The notes under the pieces are model-generated. The model had not been told where the DNA came from, did no database searches, and saw only the letters and a list, made by a program, of their open reading frames with translations. The translations under genes were made by a program, and so were the position numbers. This document shows, in pieces, positions 51,156 to 63,410 of a stretch of 64,000 nt of DNA. This DNA comes from Camarhynchus parvulus (lineage: Eukaryota > Chordata > Aves > Passeriformes > Thraupidae): positions 6,734,501-6,798,500 of the forward strand of contig NC_044600.1 of assembly GCF_901933205.1 (NCBI RefSeq), given 5' to 3'. Within the stretch, counting starts at the first letter, position 1; every line of letters begins with the position of its first letter.

Positions 51156-54100
51156 CCCTGCAGCCCTGGCCTGGCAGGACCAGACAGGCTCTGTCACAAC
51201 AGAGCCGAGGCCGCGCTGGCACCGCACTCAGCGCTCAGCGCAGCCCTGCCCGCCGGGAGGGACCCGGGCCAGCAGAAACTGCAACAATTATTGAAAATGG
51301 CACCAAACGAGCAAAGGCAGATCCGGGCACTGCAGCAGGGCATGGACTCAGCACTGCCTGTGCTGTGGGGCCTTGTGCCCACAGAGGCACCCAAGACTGT
51401 GGTAGCCCAAGCCCCACGGCTGTGACTGAGCACAGGTGTGGTGAACCTTCCCCCAGCAGCTCTGAGGTCTGGCCTTGCTCCTCTCCCTGCTCTCCAGAAA
51501 CCTTGTTCCCTGGCACAGGAGAGCTGTGAGAAGTGGCTGGGATGGAGAGGAAGGCACACCTAAAATCCAGAGGCCTGCCCAAAGGATATTTTGTTTGTTT
51601 GAACCTGTCCTAACACAAGGGTTGAAGCCTGAGCAATGAAACTACCATTAAGGTATTTTTCTCTTGTCTTGTTGGAAATGGCTGTTTTCTGAGCTCAGCT
51701 TGACTCATGGATGGTGTGTTCTGATGGAGTTGCTGACTGAGTAAGAAAATCAGAAAGTTCTTAAATACAACCACAGCTCAGCACCAGCTGCAGAGCCACT
51801 TTGAGAGCTGCAGCACCAACCCTTTGCTGTATGAGCAGGATCCCTGCTGCCACACGAGGGGGACACCAGTGTTTATCAGCCACTGTCACATGGAGGTAAA
51901 GCCCAGGCTGACCTCCTTCCACTCCTCCCACACCTCCACTGACTGCAGCACAGCCCTCCCCTCCCTCAAGGAGTCACCTGAGGTCCCCAGCAATTCCTTT
52001 GAGCAGCAAAGCAGAACGAAGAGCAGGGCCATGGAAGTTACAACAATCAGATTCCTTTCTTTGCTCTGCAGCAAGGAATAGTGAGAGGTACATTTTCTCC
52101 ACGGGAACCTTTTCTGCTCCCCTCATTCAACATCAGCATGATACCTGGGTGACCTGAAAGATTCTATGTGGGACATTTCTGTGTAAACTCTACCAAAATT
52201 AATGTGACTGATGGCAGCCATGTGACCCTGCTGGTTTTCTCAAAATTAAATGGTCTTTGGTAACACAGGAGAGGACAGATGTCCACATTGCAACATGCAT
52301 GTGCAGCAAACTCCCAGGGCTACACAGGAGTAAAAGAACTTCTAGGAGATGGGCTGTGCATGGGAAGTGATCTTGCTCTTAGTCTGGCAGCTTATTTTAG
52401 CCAACAACTTCAGTTAACACAGCCTCAGTTTTTGCAGTCACTCCTTAGATGGTGGCACGAAGCAAGAAGCCAAGGGAACCCTGCAGCAGGATTTCAGCCT
52501 GGGATACCTGCACTGGAAGCTCATTTGCACACACCTTCCACTGGAGCCTGAGGGAGGGCTGGACTCCTCCAAATGCAGGAGGTTGGTGCTGGCAGGTCCT
52601 CCCACTGGGGAAGGGCAACTGAGGGAGGAGAGCTGTGGTTGTTCTGTGAACAACCCCTCAGTTGTTCCAGAGGAGTGAACAGGTTCCTCTGCTGCCTTCC
52701 AGGCACCTGAGTGCAGGAGCTGCCTGCAAGCTGCAGGAGCATTTCTAAAAAGCTGTAAAACACTTGCTGTGTCATGTGTCTGAGAAGAGGTGTCTGTACA
52801 GCCACATAGAGCTTAGACAGGTGCAAGGATTGCTTAACAAAAACCCCAAACCCGGAGCCTGTTGACACCAGCAGAGGCAAAGGGGCTAACAGGACAGAAA
52901 CTCAGAGCAGGCAGGAGGCAGTGGCAAGGCTGTTTGAATACCAGGGGCAGAGGAAGAGGAAGAGCAGCCAGAGCACAGCCAGCAGCCTGATCAGGTAACT
53001 TGCTGACGAGACACAAGGGCTGCACACGCCAGGGCTGGCGGGTCCAGCTGGCTCTGCCTCAATGAGCATCAGGTGTCAGGGCTCACATGCCAAGGCCCTG
53101 CCTCCCATGCAGATCCTGGCAGCCATTCAAGTATCTCAGAAATCTTCTCTCGGCAGATTACAAGGGAAGATGAGACACAAACACCAGGCCAGGAGGGAGC
53201 TGCACTTCAGGACTCCCCTCGCTTTTGCAAGTCTTGAGTTGTGTGGTACGAGCTGGCAAGATTGTAATTCAGATCCTCAAATATGAAGTGCTGTTCTAGG
53301 AGCAAAACCTCATCTGAATCTGGATTTGTGTTAAGGGTGCAAGACTGGATGAGGTGCCTGGTAAGGACAGAGTCCAATAGTTCAGTTGAAGAATTCTTTT
53401 AGAACTCAGTTTATATTTAAAAGGGAAAATAAATGAATTTTTAGAGTCCCAATCTAAACGAACAGGCAGCAGGAGCTAGATTTCTTGCTGTTACCCATCC
53501 AGAACTGCTTGAACCAGTAGAAACAACCTTCAGAAATCTATTCTCAAAAAGTCCCATCAAACAGGGGTGGGGAGGGGGAGAACTGCTCTCAAAGCAGTTC
53601 CCATAGCACTGAGAGAAAACAACCTTTTTCCTGGGACAGAGAAAACAGGACCTAACCTGAACCCTCCCTCCAGACAGCTAGAAAGCTGAAGTTTCCAGAA
53701 AAAGAAATAGGCTTGATGCTTTTTAAAGCTGTCTGGCTGCAGATGCTGACCCGACTTAGTGAACATGTTTGCAGAACAGAGCATGTGTACCTGTGGCTGC
53801 AGAAATTTAAGATCATAAAGCGCTCAACAGAGATGACAATAGGAGAATTTTGCTCCACACAACACTTTTTTTGCCTAACCTCTGTTCTTATCTCTCAACT
53901 GAAATCCATTCCTCAAATTGTAAATCTGTGATATCTGATGGGCTAATACAAGTTTTACACACTGATAGCATCAAGAGTTTTTAAATTTACTAAGGCTTAT
54001 CAAAGTCTCAGGTTGCTTGGTTTCTTCAGAGCCTGGAAAAGTTTTCCAAAACTCAGTTCCCTGCTGGTGTAAATATTGTTTGGCAGCATCAGAAAGGCTT

Positions 54101-56739
54101 TCCAAGGGGAAGTGAGACAGACTGGAGCTCCTGTCTCTTTGAACTCTGGCCAAATGCATCTTAAATTACAAACTCGGACTGGTGTGGTCCTGTTCTTGAT
54201 GAGAGTTTAAAGAGAATATAAAACACAATGACACTGATCTTCTGTTTAATTGCCACACAAACCAGATAATTGGACACAGAGAATTAAAATAAAAACTGAG
54301 TATTTGATAATACAAAGTTGAGAGGGAAAAATCCAGCTATGCAAGATTACTGTGTTATCAGTGATTCTTGATCATTTTCATAGCTGAAAATGACCCAGAG
54401 ATTTAATTAGTCTTGGAAAATGTTCTTCCTATAAAATCATGATAAAGGAAAATGTGAATCTGGTTATGTCTAAACAATCAGCAACTATTGAAATGAAGGA
54501 AGATAGATACTGAAACTGAAACATCAGTCTTCATAGTCAAAATGTACAGAAGAATGTGACATGATTTATTTTAGGCCAAAATGATGGCACTAATAAGCAG
54601 TAAAAACACTGGAAAGTATGGCAAACTCAAACAGCTCATAGACTTCAATGCCTGAATGAATCACTGCTGTTATTCAATCCAATTGCCCAGAGTCTTGTGT
54701 TTATCTTTTTAAAGCAGTCTTATTTAAGGAACCAACTTTCCAATTTCATATCACCCCAGTGGGATTTAAGGATGTTTAGTTAACAGCAATTTTGAGAATT
54801 TTAAAACCTTCTGCAGCCCAGCTACTGCACTTCTCACTCTGCAGGAAAGCACTTTTTGGACACATCACCTGAGCATTTCAGCTTTAGATTAGAGAGGCCT
54901 CCTCCCTGCTTTGAATTTTGCAGACTCCAGGGATTGACAGCACCAGTCTCAACCATGGTTCAGGTTAAAAAAACTCCTGACCTTAGATCCTGAATAAGCT
55001 ACCTGCACAGTGGAAGAAGCTGAAATTGAGACAACACAGCAGGGAATATTAAGATTAAAAGCATTGCTAACTGTGCTTAACTTCAGTGACTCTGTTTTGG
55101 TGAGGTATTTGGGCTTAAAACTCTCAGGCAGCTGCATGGCTGCCTGCCAGAAGGAAGTTCACAGCAAAGCTGTTTGCACAGCATCAACCTATTTTTAGTG
55201 TATGGTTTGGGAGGGAGTTTCTTCCTCCCCCTGTCCCAAGCCTCTGAAATGCTCTTCACTGGCAGGCAGAGCCTGATGGGAGCCTTTGCACAGGAATATG
55301 GAATTTCTTTTGGCCAGCAGAGTAAATTTGGGTCTTCCATATGTGCCAAGCAACCTGCATGTCTACCAAGGGTACAAAAAGCTGGGCAGCACCAGCCCTG
55401 GTTGCTTTCTTCTCAGCTGGAATGTTGTTTTAGGAAAAATAAAAGCAGAGAGCCCAGTTTAAACAAAGTAAGATACCATCTCTGGCAAAAATACAGATAA
55501 AGGTTTAAGATTCCTGTCACAGTAACTGGGTAAGAGAGCAGCCACTCCAAACTCTGTATCATCCCAGTGCACATACACACTCAATTAAGAAGTGGTTTGT
55601 GTGCACTAATCCTACATTCATAGGAAGTATTGCTGTCACTTTGGACATTTAAGGTGTGGGATGCATTCACTGTGAAAGCTGAAGTACTCCCAAAAATTTG
55701 AAATGGAAGCATGGAGTGTGCCTTGCACTGGGTGGTGTTGGGAAGTTTGTACTAACTCTGCAGACGTGGGCCACACTGCCAGTGTGCCCACAGATGTTAT
55801 TACCACACGTGCTTTTTTAAAAGAAGGGATGGAAAAGGAAACACATGGCTGTGAGCCATGGCTGTGCTCCAGAGCTTTGCCAGTGCAGTGTTTGCTCTGG
55901 AGCAGCTCGGACCCCTCCCAGGTCTGGGTGCGAGTCACAGGGCAGTGCATGAACTGGGAGCTCTGCCCTCCCTTATCCCCTGCACCTCCAACCCCCATCT
56001 GTGCCAGCCCTGTACCATGCCCACAGACTTCTCCTTCAAAATCTAAAATTATAGAGATTCCACAGCCTACCCAGGAAAGGTATTCCAGAGTTTTGCTGTT
56101 CCTGATGTCAAGGCCCATTTGGATGTCTCAGCTCAGTATCTCCTGCTGTAATAGAACCTCTTCCTTGTCCTACCCACAGTAGTGGGAAAAAGCATTTATT
56201 TCCTTCTTTGCACCTACCTCTGACTGATTTGAAAACATCTCTCCCATCACCTTGAACCAGCCCAGTCCTCCATCCTGTCACCCCTCTCATTGCTTTTCTC
56301 CAGTCATCTCCAGCTGATCCCCATTTTGCAGGAAGTGCAGTGCCCACAGCTTGGTACCATGTTCTGAGGAAGGCTTTCTGCTACCACGTGAGGAAGAGGG
56401 ACCACGCCATGTATCCTACAGATTACATTCCTGGTCATACATTCCGTAACAACACTGGGGATTTTTTCAGGAACAGGATGCTGTTGAATCATGTTCAGCT
56501 GATGACTGGCTGTAATCCCAGGAGAACTCTTCTGCACACTGCTACCATAGCAGCCTGTCCTGTCCCATCCTGTATTTGTTCAGCTGATTGCAGCTTCTGC
56601 TGAAGTCTACAAACACACATTTGTCAAATCCATTGCTGGACTTACTGCATCACATGCTAACTCTTTTGAATTTGTCAAGTTCACTTTCAGTTGTATTTGT
56701 CTTCTGCTCAGTCAGTAGTTAGCTCAAGTCTGCTGCTCG

Positions 56740-56985
56740 CTACAATTTAATCAGCATATGCCATCCAAGTTACTAATGAAAATACCAAGTAATCTCAAAT
56801 CAGAGAACTGCAGAGAATCCCCCTCAATACATCCCTGCAGTGTGAATTTTTAATAATTACTCTGATAAGGTTTTCCAAACAGTTTTTATCACCTCACTTT
56901 TAAATTGGTGTCGGACTACATTTCCCTGCTATCTTACATAAAGTCATTAGAGTCACTTAAAATAAAGCTGTGCTCACTGATTCTC
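56740..56985 (-). mobile_element. Ancient CR1/L3-type LINE remnant
   Basis: Blocks such as ACTAATGAAAATACCAAGTA, TAATAATTACTCTGATAAGG, GGTTTTCCAAACAGTTTTTA and GACTACATTTCCCTGC resemble, in order, the reverse complement of the reverse-transcriptase region of old CR1/L3 elements. The copy is strongly diverged and its limits are uncertain; similar but weaker sequence may continue to about 56.2 kb. Confidence 0.45.
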
Positions 56986-57671
56986 CTCTGCTCAAGGAGC
57001 TTGTTAACTTGGTGCAGATTAACAAAATTTGATCTTTCTTTTAGACACTCACTGATAAGTCTCCCTTTTCCATTAATTTTCCAGTTTAAACTACTGACCC
57101 TGAGTTCTGAGCAGGCAGAAGGAAGCAGAGACAAGCTGAGCCTTCAGAGCTTACAGCAACCCCTTTGTCTCTAATGCTGAGAAGTAATTTACCATATGGG
57201 GTGTCTGACTTAGGCACAAGGACACCTACAGTTGTTGTGCTTGTGCTGCAATCCCTTACACAGGGCAGAGTAAGCAGAACTTGTCTAAGTGAGGACCTGA
57301 GAGCCCTCAAAGCATTCAGTGCTCTGCTCTGACATCACACAACACAGGGACAATGAAAGTCTTTTCCTCCTGTGCCTATGCCCCGCCCCCCTCCACTGTT
57401 AGAAGTGTCCAGCCATACCAGTGAGAAATCACATCCATGAAACAGAGAAGGTTATTCCACAATATCCTACACTTGCCTCAGGTGATTGAAATTAAACCAC
57501 AAAAAAATTCCAGCAAATAAAGTAAATATGCATCCAGCAATAATTTCCATGGCATCAGAAGCCATGTGATGAAACTATTCCAAACATCAACTTTGGTAAT
57601 AGAAGTCTTGAATAGCCTTTTCAAGAAACCTTTGCAAGATGGCTGTGGATCACAGCATCAGTAATTACACT

Positions 57672-57744
57672 CTGGGGTTGTCCTGTGCAGGGCCAGGAGC
57701 TGGACTCGATCCTTGTAGGTCCTGTCCAACCCATGATTCTATGA
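57672..57744 (+). mobile_element. CR1 3'-end fragment
   Basis: A short piece of CR1 3' terminus contains GCAGGGCCAGGAGCTGGACT, GATCCTTGTAGGTCCTGTCC and AACCCATGATTCTATGA. Only the last 70 bp or so are present. Confidence 0.9.
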
Positions 57745-58143
57745 CTTCATCAACAAGATCTGATCATTTGGCAACTCATGATGCTCAACAATTTCTTCCT
57801 GACACCTAAGTCTGTGCAGAAAGGGTATAATTGTTCTCAGGTCCCAGTAATTACCTACTCTGCTCATTAAATCATCTCCTTGTTTAAGATGATGACATAA
57901 TAATAAAGTCTTCATCAATAGGGTAATAGTGCCTTTTCTCCTATGGAGTTTTCCCAGCCCATTTCTTTGATACTTTAAAATCACTGACAGGTATCACTGT
58001 TTTGCTGTATGGAGTTACATATTTGGACAAATCCAGTGATTTACAAGTGATCCTTTGCTCTGTTAATCTCTTATGCTACATTTCTGTGGCTCCAAAGTGC
58101 ATCCTGGATGCAGCTGCATGTCTGCAGTGTGCTTCACTTGCAC
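57745..58143. other. Short intergenic spacer between CR1 and LTR
   Basis: I see nothing recognisable in this 400-bp spacer. Confidence 0.5.
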
Positions 58144-58667
58144 TGTCTTGGAACCCCAGCTGGTAACTCAGCCCCACACAGCTCACTCACTGCTCTTCCC
58201 AGCAGGATGGGGGAGAGAACTGCAGGAGTTAAAGGGAGAAAACACATGGGTTGAGATAAGGACAGTTTAATGGAGCAGAAAAAGATGAAAATAAGAATGG
58301 TGATGATGATGATAATGATAAAAAATTAGAATATACGAATCAGGTGATGCACAATCCAACTCTCACCACTTGCTGACAGATGCTTGGCCAGTTTCCAGGC
58401 AGCAGCCCCAGCCAGCTTTCCCCCAGTTTATGACACCATATGGTAGAGAATATCCCTCTGGGTCAGCTCTCCTGGCTCTGTGCCTTCCCAACTTCTTGTG
58501 TCCTTTAGCCACGAGAAGCTGAAAAGTCCTTGACTTAGTATAAACACTACTTAGCAACTACTAAACCATCAGTGTGTTATCAAGTGTATTCTTACACCAA
58601 ATCCAAAACACAGCACTGTGCCAGCTACTAGAAGAAAACGAACCCTATCCCAGCTGAAACCAAGACA
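58144..58667 (-). mobile_element. Solo LTR of an avian endogenous retrovirus
   Basis: About 524 bp is bounded by a perfect 8-bp inverted terminal repeat, TGTCTTGG and CCAAGACA. Interior blocks match an LTR family I have seen across bird genomes, including CTGAAAAGTCCTTGACTTAG, TATAAACACTACTTAGCAAC, CCAAAACACAGCACTGTGCC and, near the other end, CATGGGTTGAGATAAGGACA. On the minus strand an ATTAAA polyadenylation motif lies at 58266-58271, which sets the orientation. No internal retroviral genes are next to it, so it is a solo LTR formed by recombination. No matching target-site duplication is visible in the flanks. A (GAT)n run at about 58300-58318 has expanded inside it. Confidence 0.85.
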
Positions 58668-59007
58668 TACTCTGCATTCCCTTGGTCTCTTAGTCTAAAT
58701 TAATTCACTCTTGGAAAAAAAAAAGTTCTTGAAAGGTGAGAAAAGGAACCTCCAGCAAGTCAGTCACTTTGCATTCAGCAGTGGTAAATCCAAAGCAGCT
58801 TACCCAGTGCAGAGTTAGGAACAGAGATAGGCAGAGTTACCACCAAGTGCCACACTGTAAGCATGATGCCTTCTCACCTCTCCTGGAAATGTTTTCCTGG
58901 GCCTGTAACCTCAATAGGAAATACTGCATTTATGCATTAAAATGACAGTTTCAGAAGTTATACCTTTGGAAAAAGGACAGATATGCAAGCATGAAATTCA
59001 TAACTCA
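58668..59007. other. Spacer between the LTR and the putative PHF6 3' UTR
   Basis: No gene or recognisable element is seen here. Confidence 0.45.
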
Positions 59008-62000
59008 TTTATTGAATATATATATGCAAGGATACCAATAAAAAGAAACTAATACTGCAAACTACAACTTTGGAAGTAAAGCCAATATAACAGGAACAAA
59101 ATATACATAACATTGTAGATAGGAATGCATTTACCCTCTTCCATACATTCCTTGTCTTTACACCTAATGTAAATATATGCTAGAGCAAAAGCTGCAAACG
59201 TTGGCCTAACCTGAGTGCTTTGACAAGCAACAGCTCTCCAGGATTCGTTAAGGGCTGAGATGTCACTGCAGACTAATGGCTGTGCATACATATGCATGTG
59301 CAGGAACTGCTTCACCAAGTATATAAAACAAGGGCTGTGTTCTGTTTTTTCACCTCCATCACTAATATAGTGGAATCTGACTCTGGTGACATGGAAGAAG
59401 AGTTACTAATTGCTATCATGCACTTTTGGTTCTCTTCAGATTAATTTAATCTAATGAGGATTAATTTTCTTGTCAATCTGATTCAGCGTATTAATATTTT
59501 TGGAATGCACTGATTATCACCTGTCAGATAAGTCTGATATTTCAAATAGATTATCACCTCTTCATTTTTCACTCTGTTTTAGCATGAAGTTCTTTTTCCT
59601 GTAGGCAGGAGTAAGAGACAAACTCTTCCATTACACTACATTTTAGGGCCAGATTTGGCAGACTCAAAGCACTGTAGATCAGCACAGCTCTTTGTACCTG
59701 ATGAAGCTGAGACTTCGTGGAGTGTAGGGGTGGCTCCTACTACAGCCTTATCACAGAGCCTGCTGTGGAGCAGCCCGTGCTGCAGGAGCAATGTTCTGCT
59801 CACCTTGTGCTCAGGAGCTGCACTGACACTGAACCAGCCCTTCCCCCCTGCCCTGGACAGCACAGCCACTGCTCTGGGGGATTGACCTTGGGACTCTGGC
59901 ATTGCACCAGCTGTATCCTCGAGATATCTGAACAGGATCCTTGTGATGCCTGTCCTTCCTTGGCACAGTCCTTCTGGGAATAGCAGAACCACAGATCTGT
60001 GAGACCACAGTGAGTTGGGGAGATCTCTTAATGGAGAGGTGCTGGGGAGAAACCTCCCTTCTCAGAGGGTTCCAGGCATCTTAAAGAGCACACAATCCTC
60101 TTGCGAGCAAAAGAAATGCCCAAAGGCAAAAAGTAACAATAATCAAATAAAATTTTAAAAAATTAAAGTGAAACCAGTTTTTTAAGACAAGTTTTGTTGA
60201 ATTCATGACATTGAATTCTCTGATTGTGAGATGAAAGTAGAAGGTGCCTAATAAAAAAAAATCTCAGTAACAAATTGACTGTATTAATTTAACTAGCTAA
60301 TTTAAACATACCTAGTTCACCTATAGAGCACTTTCATTACTTCTAACATTTCTGGGAAGGCAGTAGATGCTCCAGAATAATCTTCAATATATGCTTGCAA
60401 AGATTACATTGCTTTACCAAAAAAAACCTGCAAACCAAAACAAACCCCCAAAAATTCAGAGAGACTGTCTGAAATTCCAAGCTAAAATACACATAAAAAG
60501 ACAGTAATGGCAGTATTTTGTCTTTTAAAAAAACGATGTAAATGTTGTATACTATGATACATTGTCATGCTTTTTAAAACTACAATTAAGGACGTAAGAG
60601 ATGTACAGTAAATACACTGCTGAGGTACATTTCTTCTAAATATTAACACCACGACAGAATTACTCCCCAGCAGGTGATGCTACTTGGGAATATATAAATA
60701 CAATTTTTACATTGTAAGGCACTTTTACCCAGCATACATGAGTTGAAGTCAGTTATGACAAATTTGAGGCTTGTAAGAAAAGGTTTTTGCTTTTGACTTT
60801 GCTTCCATGAATTCTGAATTGATGACAGTTTCACCAGGCCATTTCAGCACTCAGGGGCAACAGGGAAACCAGCTACTTGCTTTTCTGCTACCCGAAGGTA
60901 AAGTGCTGTTCTGGTTCTTCAAGGCAAGGAATGGGTTAATTTATCCATAACAGGAGAGTTATTGGATTGAATATTATACTAAGCCACTGACACAATGAAT
61001 TAGAGCTCAGTCTCAAGTACAGTCAGTATGCTGGCAGATCTACCCCATGCAAACTTAGTTAAATACAGTAGCTGCAAACAAAGTGCCTTTTTTCCATGGG
61101 AGGGCCATGTCTGAGGCACAAACTGAAGTAATTTAAATATTGAAGGATGCTATTTTGCATTCTAAAACTGTTCTGAGTGGCTGAAAAATCTTCATGTTCT
61201 AGGAGAAACAAAACACCTTGATAGACAATTTCAATAATCGATCTGTCATTGCAATTCAAGTCACGCTTTTAATTTTGAAAGTTACAAATACAAAATAAAA
61301 ATGAGCAATGGCATCATGTTTAGAGCAGTAACTGAATATTTTCTGTACACAGCAATATTTCTTTCCAAACAGGATTATTCTCCAGGAAAGCAAACAGAAT
61401 TGATTGAATTCTAACAGGTAAAATGTTAGAAACTCCAATATACAGTAATTGAGTCCCTCAAGACATTAAGGGAATGCATAAGAAGACAAATGACACACGT
61501 TAAATCTTTTAAAAATACAAGTAAAAAATGCTACAGAAACTCATGTTACATATGAACCGTTTTTGCAATACCAATCACAGAAGAACTGTAGTAGTTTATA
61601 GTCAAATCAGTGTCTTTTGCTTGTTTCCTTCCTTCAAATCCAGAAGTTTTGTTGGGAGTTCAGAGTGAAACAAGTCAAAACCCTAAACAAACAATAAGGT
61701 GATGCGGTAGGAACAGACAAACATGTGGACTAGATTCAGCTTTTTGGTTTTATTTAAGTAAGTCTGAGGATGTGCTTTAACAGACCAATTGAAGAAGCCA
61801 GTAGCCATTAGAAATGACAAGGTGTTTTGAACGCAGTCAGAGGACTGTTCTTTAGGTTTGGTATAGCCTAGATCTGAGCGTTCCCTCAAGGAACATCAAA
61901 TTCTAGCAAGTAGAATTCCATGATGTGATTGTTGACTTGACAGAAAAAGGAAAAAAAAATCACTAAAACAATAAGGATGATACGTGAACTTTCCCATATA

Positions 62001-63280
62001 GTGGTCATATGATTAAAAAATAAATACCAATCTAGCAAAAAAGGTTGCTTCCTCATTCTTCTTACAGAATATGGGACCTTTATGCACATTCTTGACAAAA
62101 CATGAAGTGTTCCACACAACAGAGAACACCTGAGGTATGGACGTCAGATATGGTGGCTAAATTCCATAGTGAGTTAAGAGTTGTAACTCTCTGAAGTAAA
62201 AGAGATTGGGCTGCAAAGTCCAAACATTTGTATAGTAGGGTTTTAATCACACTTGGTGAAGTGTTCTTTGTAAATCAAGACACAGAAAGAGGTGGGTTTT
62301 TGGGGAAAGAATGAACTACAGCCCTTTGGCATGAGTTCTAAAGCTCACAGCTCAGAACCAACAGCTGCTCAAGTCAATCTCCCGCAAACAATGCCGGGCG
62401 GAATGAGCAATCACAACAGGAACAACCTGAAATGTTCAAGCGTGCTTGGTGTACACAGAGTCCTTTCCTAATGCTGCTGCCCGAGCCAGACCAGCGCGGC
62501 TCTGCCATCAACGACCTCCGGAACTCGTGCAGGAAGAAAATGCAAAATTCACAAAGTACCAGCTCGTTGCCATCAAGGACTTGTCCATGTTGTTAATTAA
62601 ACTAGCTAAGACCTTCCCTCATTGTGTGAATCCACTAAACAACTTACACATTCCAAATCTTAAAGTTTTTATTCAGTCCAGAAATATAGATCTTACTTCA
62701 TTTCAATGTCTGCCTTAACTTTTGACACTGTACATATTACATATCATTTATATAGTGTTTCATTTTTTTCCAGACACTGCAGACTACAAACTACATAATA
62801 TTGACATGTAAAACTCTGTCACTTACTGAAGGCTCACACACATGAACGTTTCAGGCAGTTCAATGAAATTTCTAACAGAGTTGGGTAGTAAAAAGTTACT
62901 AACCCTTTTCTGATTTTTAGAAAACAATTTAAAAGAGTTAGTAGTTATGATGTCTTAGCCATTCCCAGTTCTATAACTCTGTCCCTTGAACCTGTTTAAA
63001 AAATGATGAAAACAATAGTAAATTTAAAATCATACAGAAAAGCATTTCACAGCTCTGACATTACATCTACATTTAGCAATAGAAATGAGGGCCTCCCTTC
63101 TTACACTGTTACAAAGTCAGCCGGATTTAAAAAACAACAAATCCTCCCCGTTCTTCTACAGTATGCCAATAAAAAGTACTCTGCATACACTAGATTTAAA
63201 TACTTCACTGCAGTAAACTACATTAATTGTATATTGCGTTTCAGTCTTGGTAACAGATCTGTCAGGAGTAACTTCCATAC
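59008..63280 (-). other. PHF6: Probable long PHF6 3' UTR and downstream sequence
   Basis: Downstream of the PHF6 stop the minus strand is AT-rich with no other gene for over 4 kb. Human PHF6 has a 3' UTR of several kilobases, so much of this is probably transcribed. Several minus-strand AATAAA hexamers occur, including ones near 62672 and at 59008-59013, so the true end is not fixed; the left limit given is the last plausible signal. A more GC-balanced frame at about 62.45-62.72 kb is not a gene I recognise. Confidence 0.4.
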
Positions 63281-63410
63281 CTAGTTTCCATTGAGCTGCT
63301 GCTGAGGAATGTCATTATGGTCAGTGCCTGATTTGCCACGGCTTTTGCTTTCTCTTTCTTCATCCTCTTCATCTCTTTCATCGTTTCCACTATGGTTTTT
63401 ACAATAGAGT
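63281..63410 (-). CDS. PHF6: PHF6 last coding exon (C-terminus)
   Basis: After an acceptor ending TGTGCTAG, 130 bases encode [42 protein letters not shown] and stop. LYCKNH is the end of the second extended PHD-like (ePHD2) zinc-binding domain, supplying its last Cys and His ligands. The acidic-basic tail and terminal QQQLNGN match human PHF6 as I recall it; the stretch after SRGK differs from the human sequence. PHF6 is a nuclear and nucleolar chromatin-associated protein linked to rRNA gene control and the NuRD complex. The gene is partial here; earlier exons lie beyond the right edge. It is transcribed toward HPRT1, in tandem, as in mammals. Confidence 0.96.

Larger units (their letters stand above)
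48483..57671. other. PHF6-HPRT1 intergenic DNA
   Basis: No gene is recognised. The stretch holds a 57-bp tandem duplication at 51.04-51.16 kb and an old CR1-like remnant near 56.8 kb. GC content rises locally at 51.0-51.6 kb, where open frames appear on both strands, with no recognisable protein family. Confidence 0.5.

Noticed and set aside
56160..56600. Possible gene fragment or further CR1 sequence with open frames on both strands
   Set aside because: Some words recall reverse-oriented CR1, but the match is too weak to place limits, and the frames show no known protein.
62446..62718. 90-codon plus-strand frame near the PHF6 3' end
   Set aside because: It lies antisense within the likely PHF6 3' UTR and has no family resemblance.
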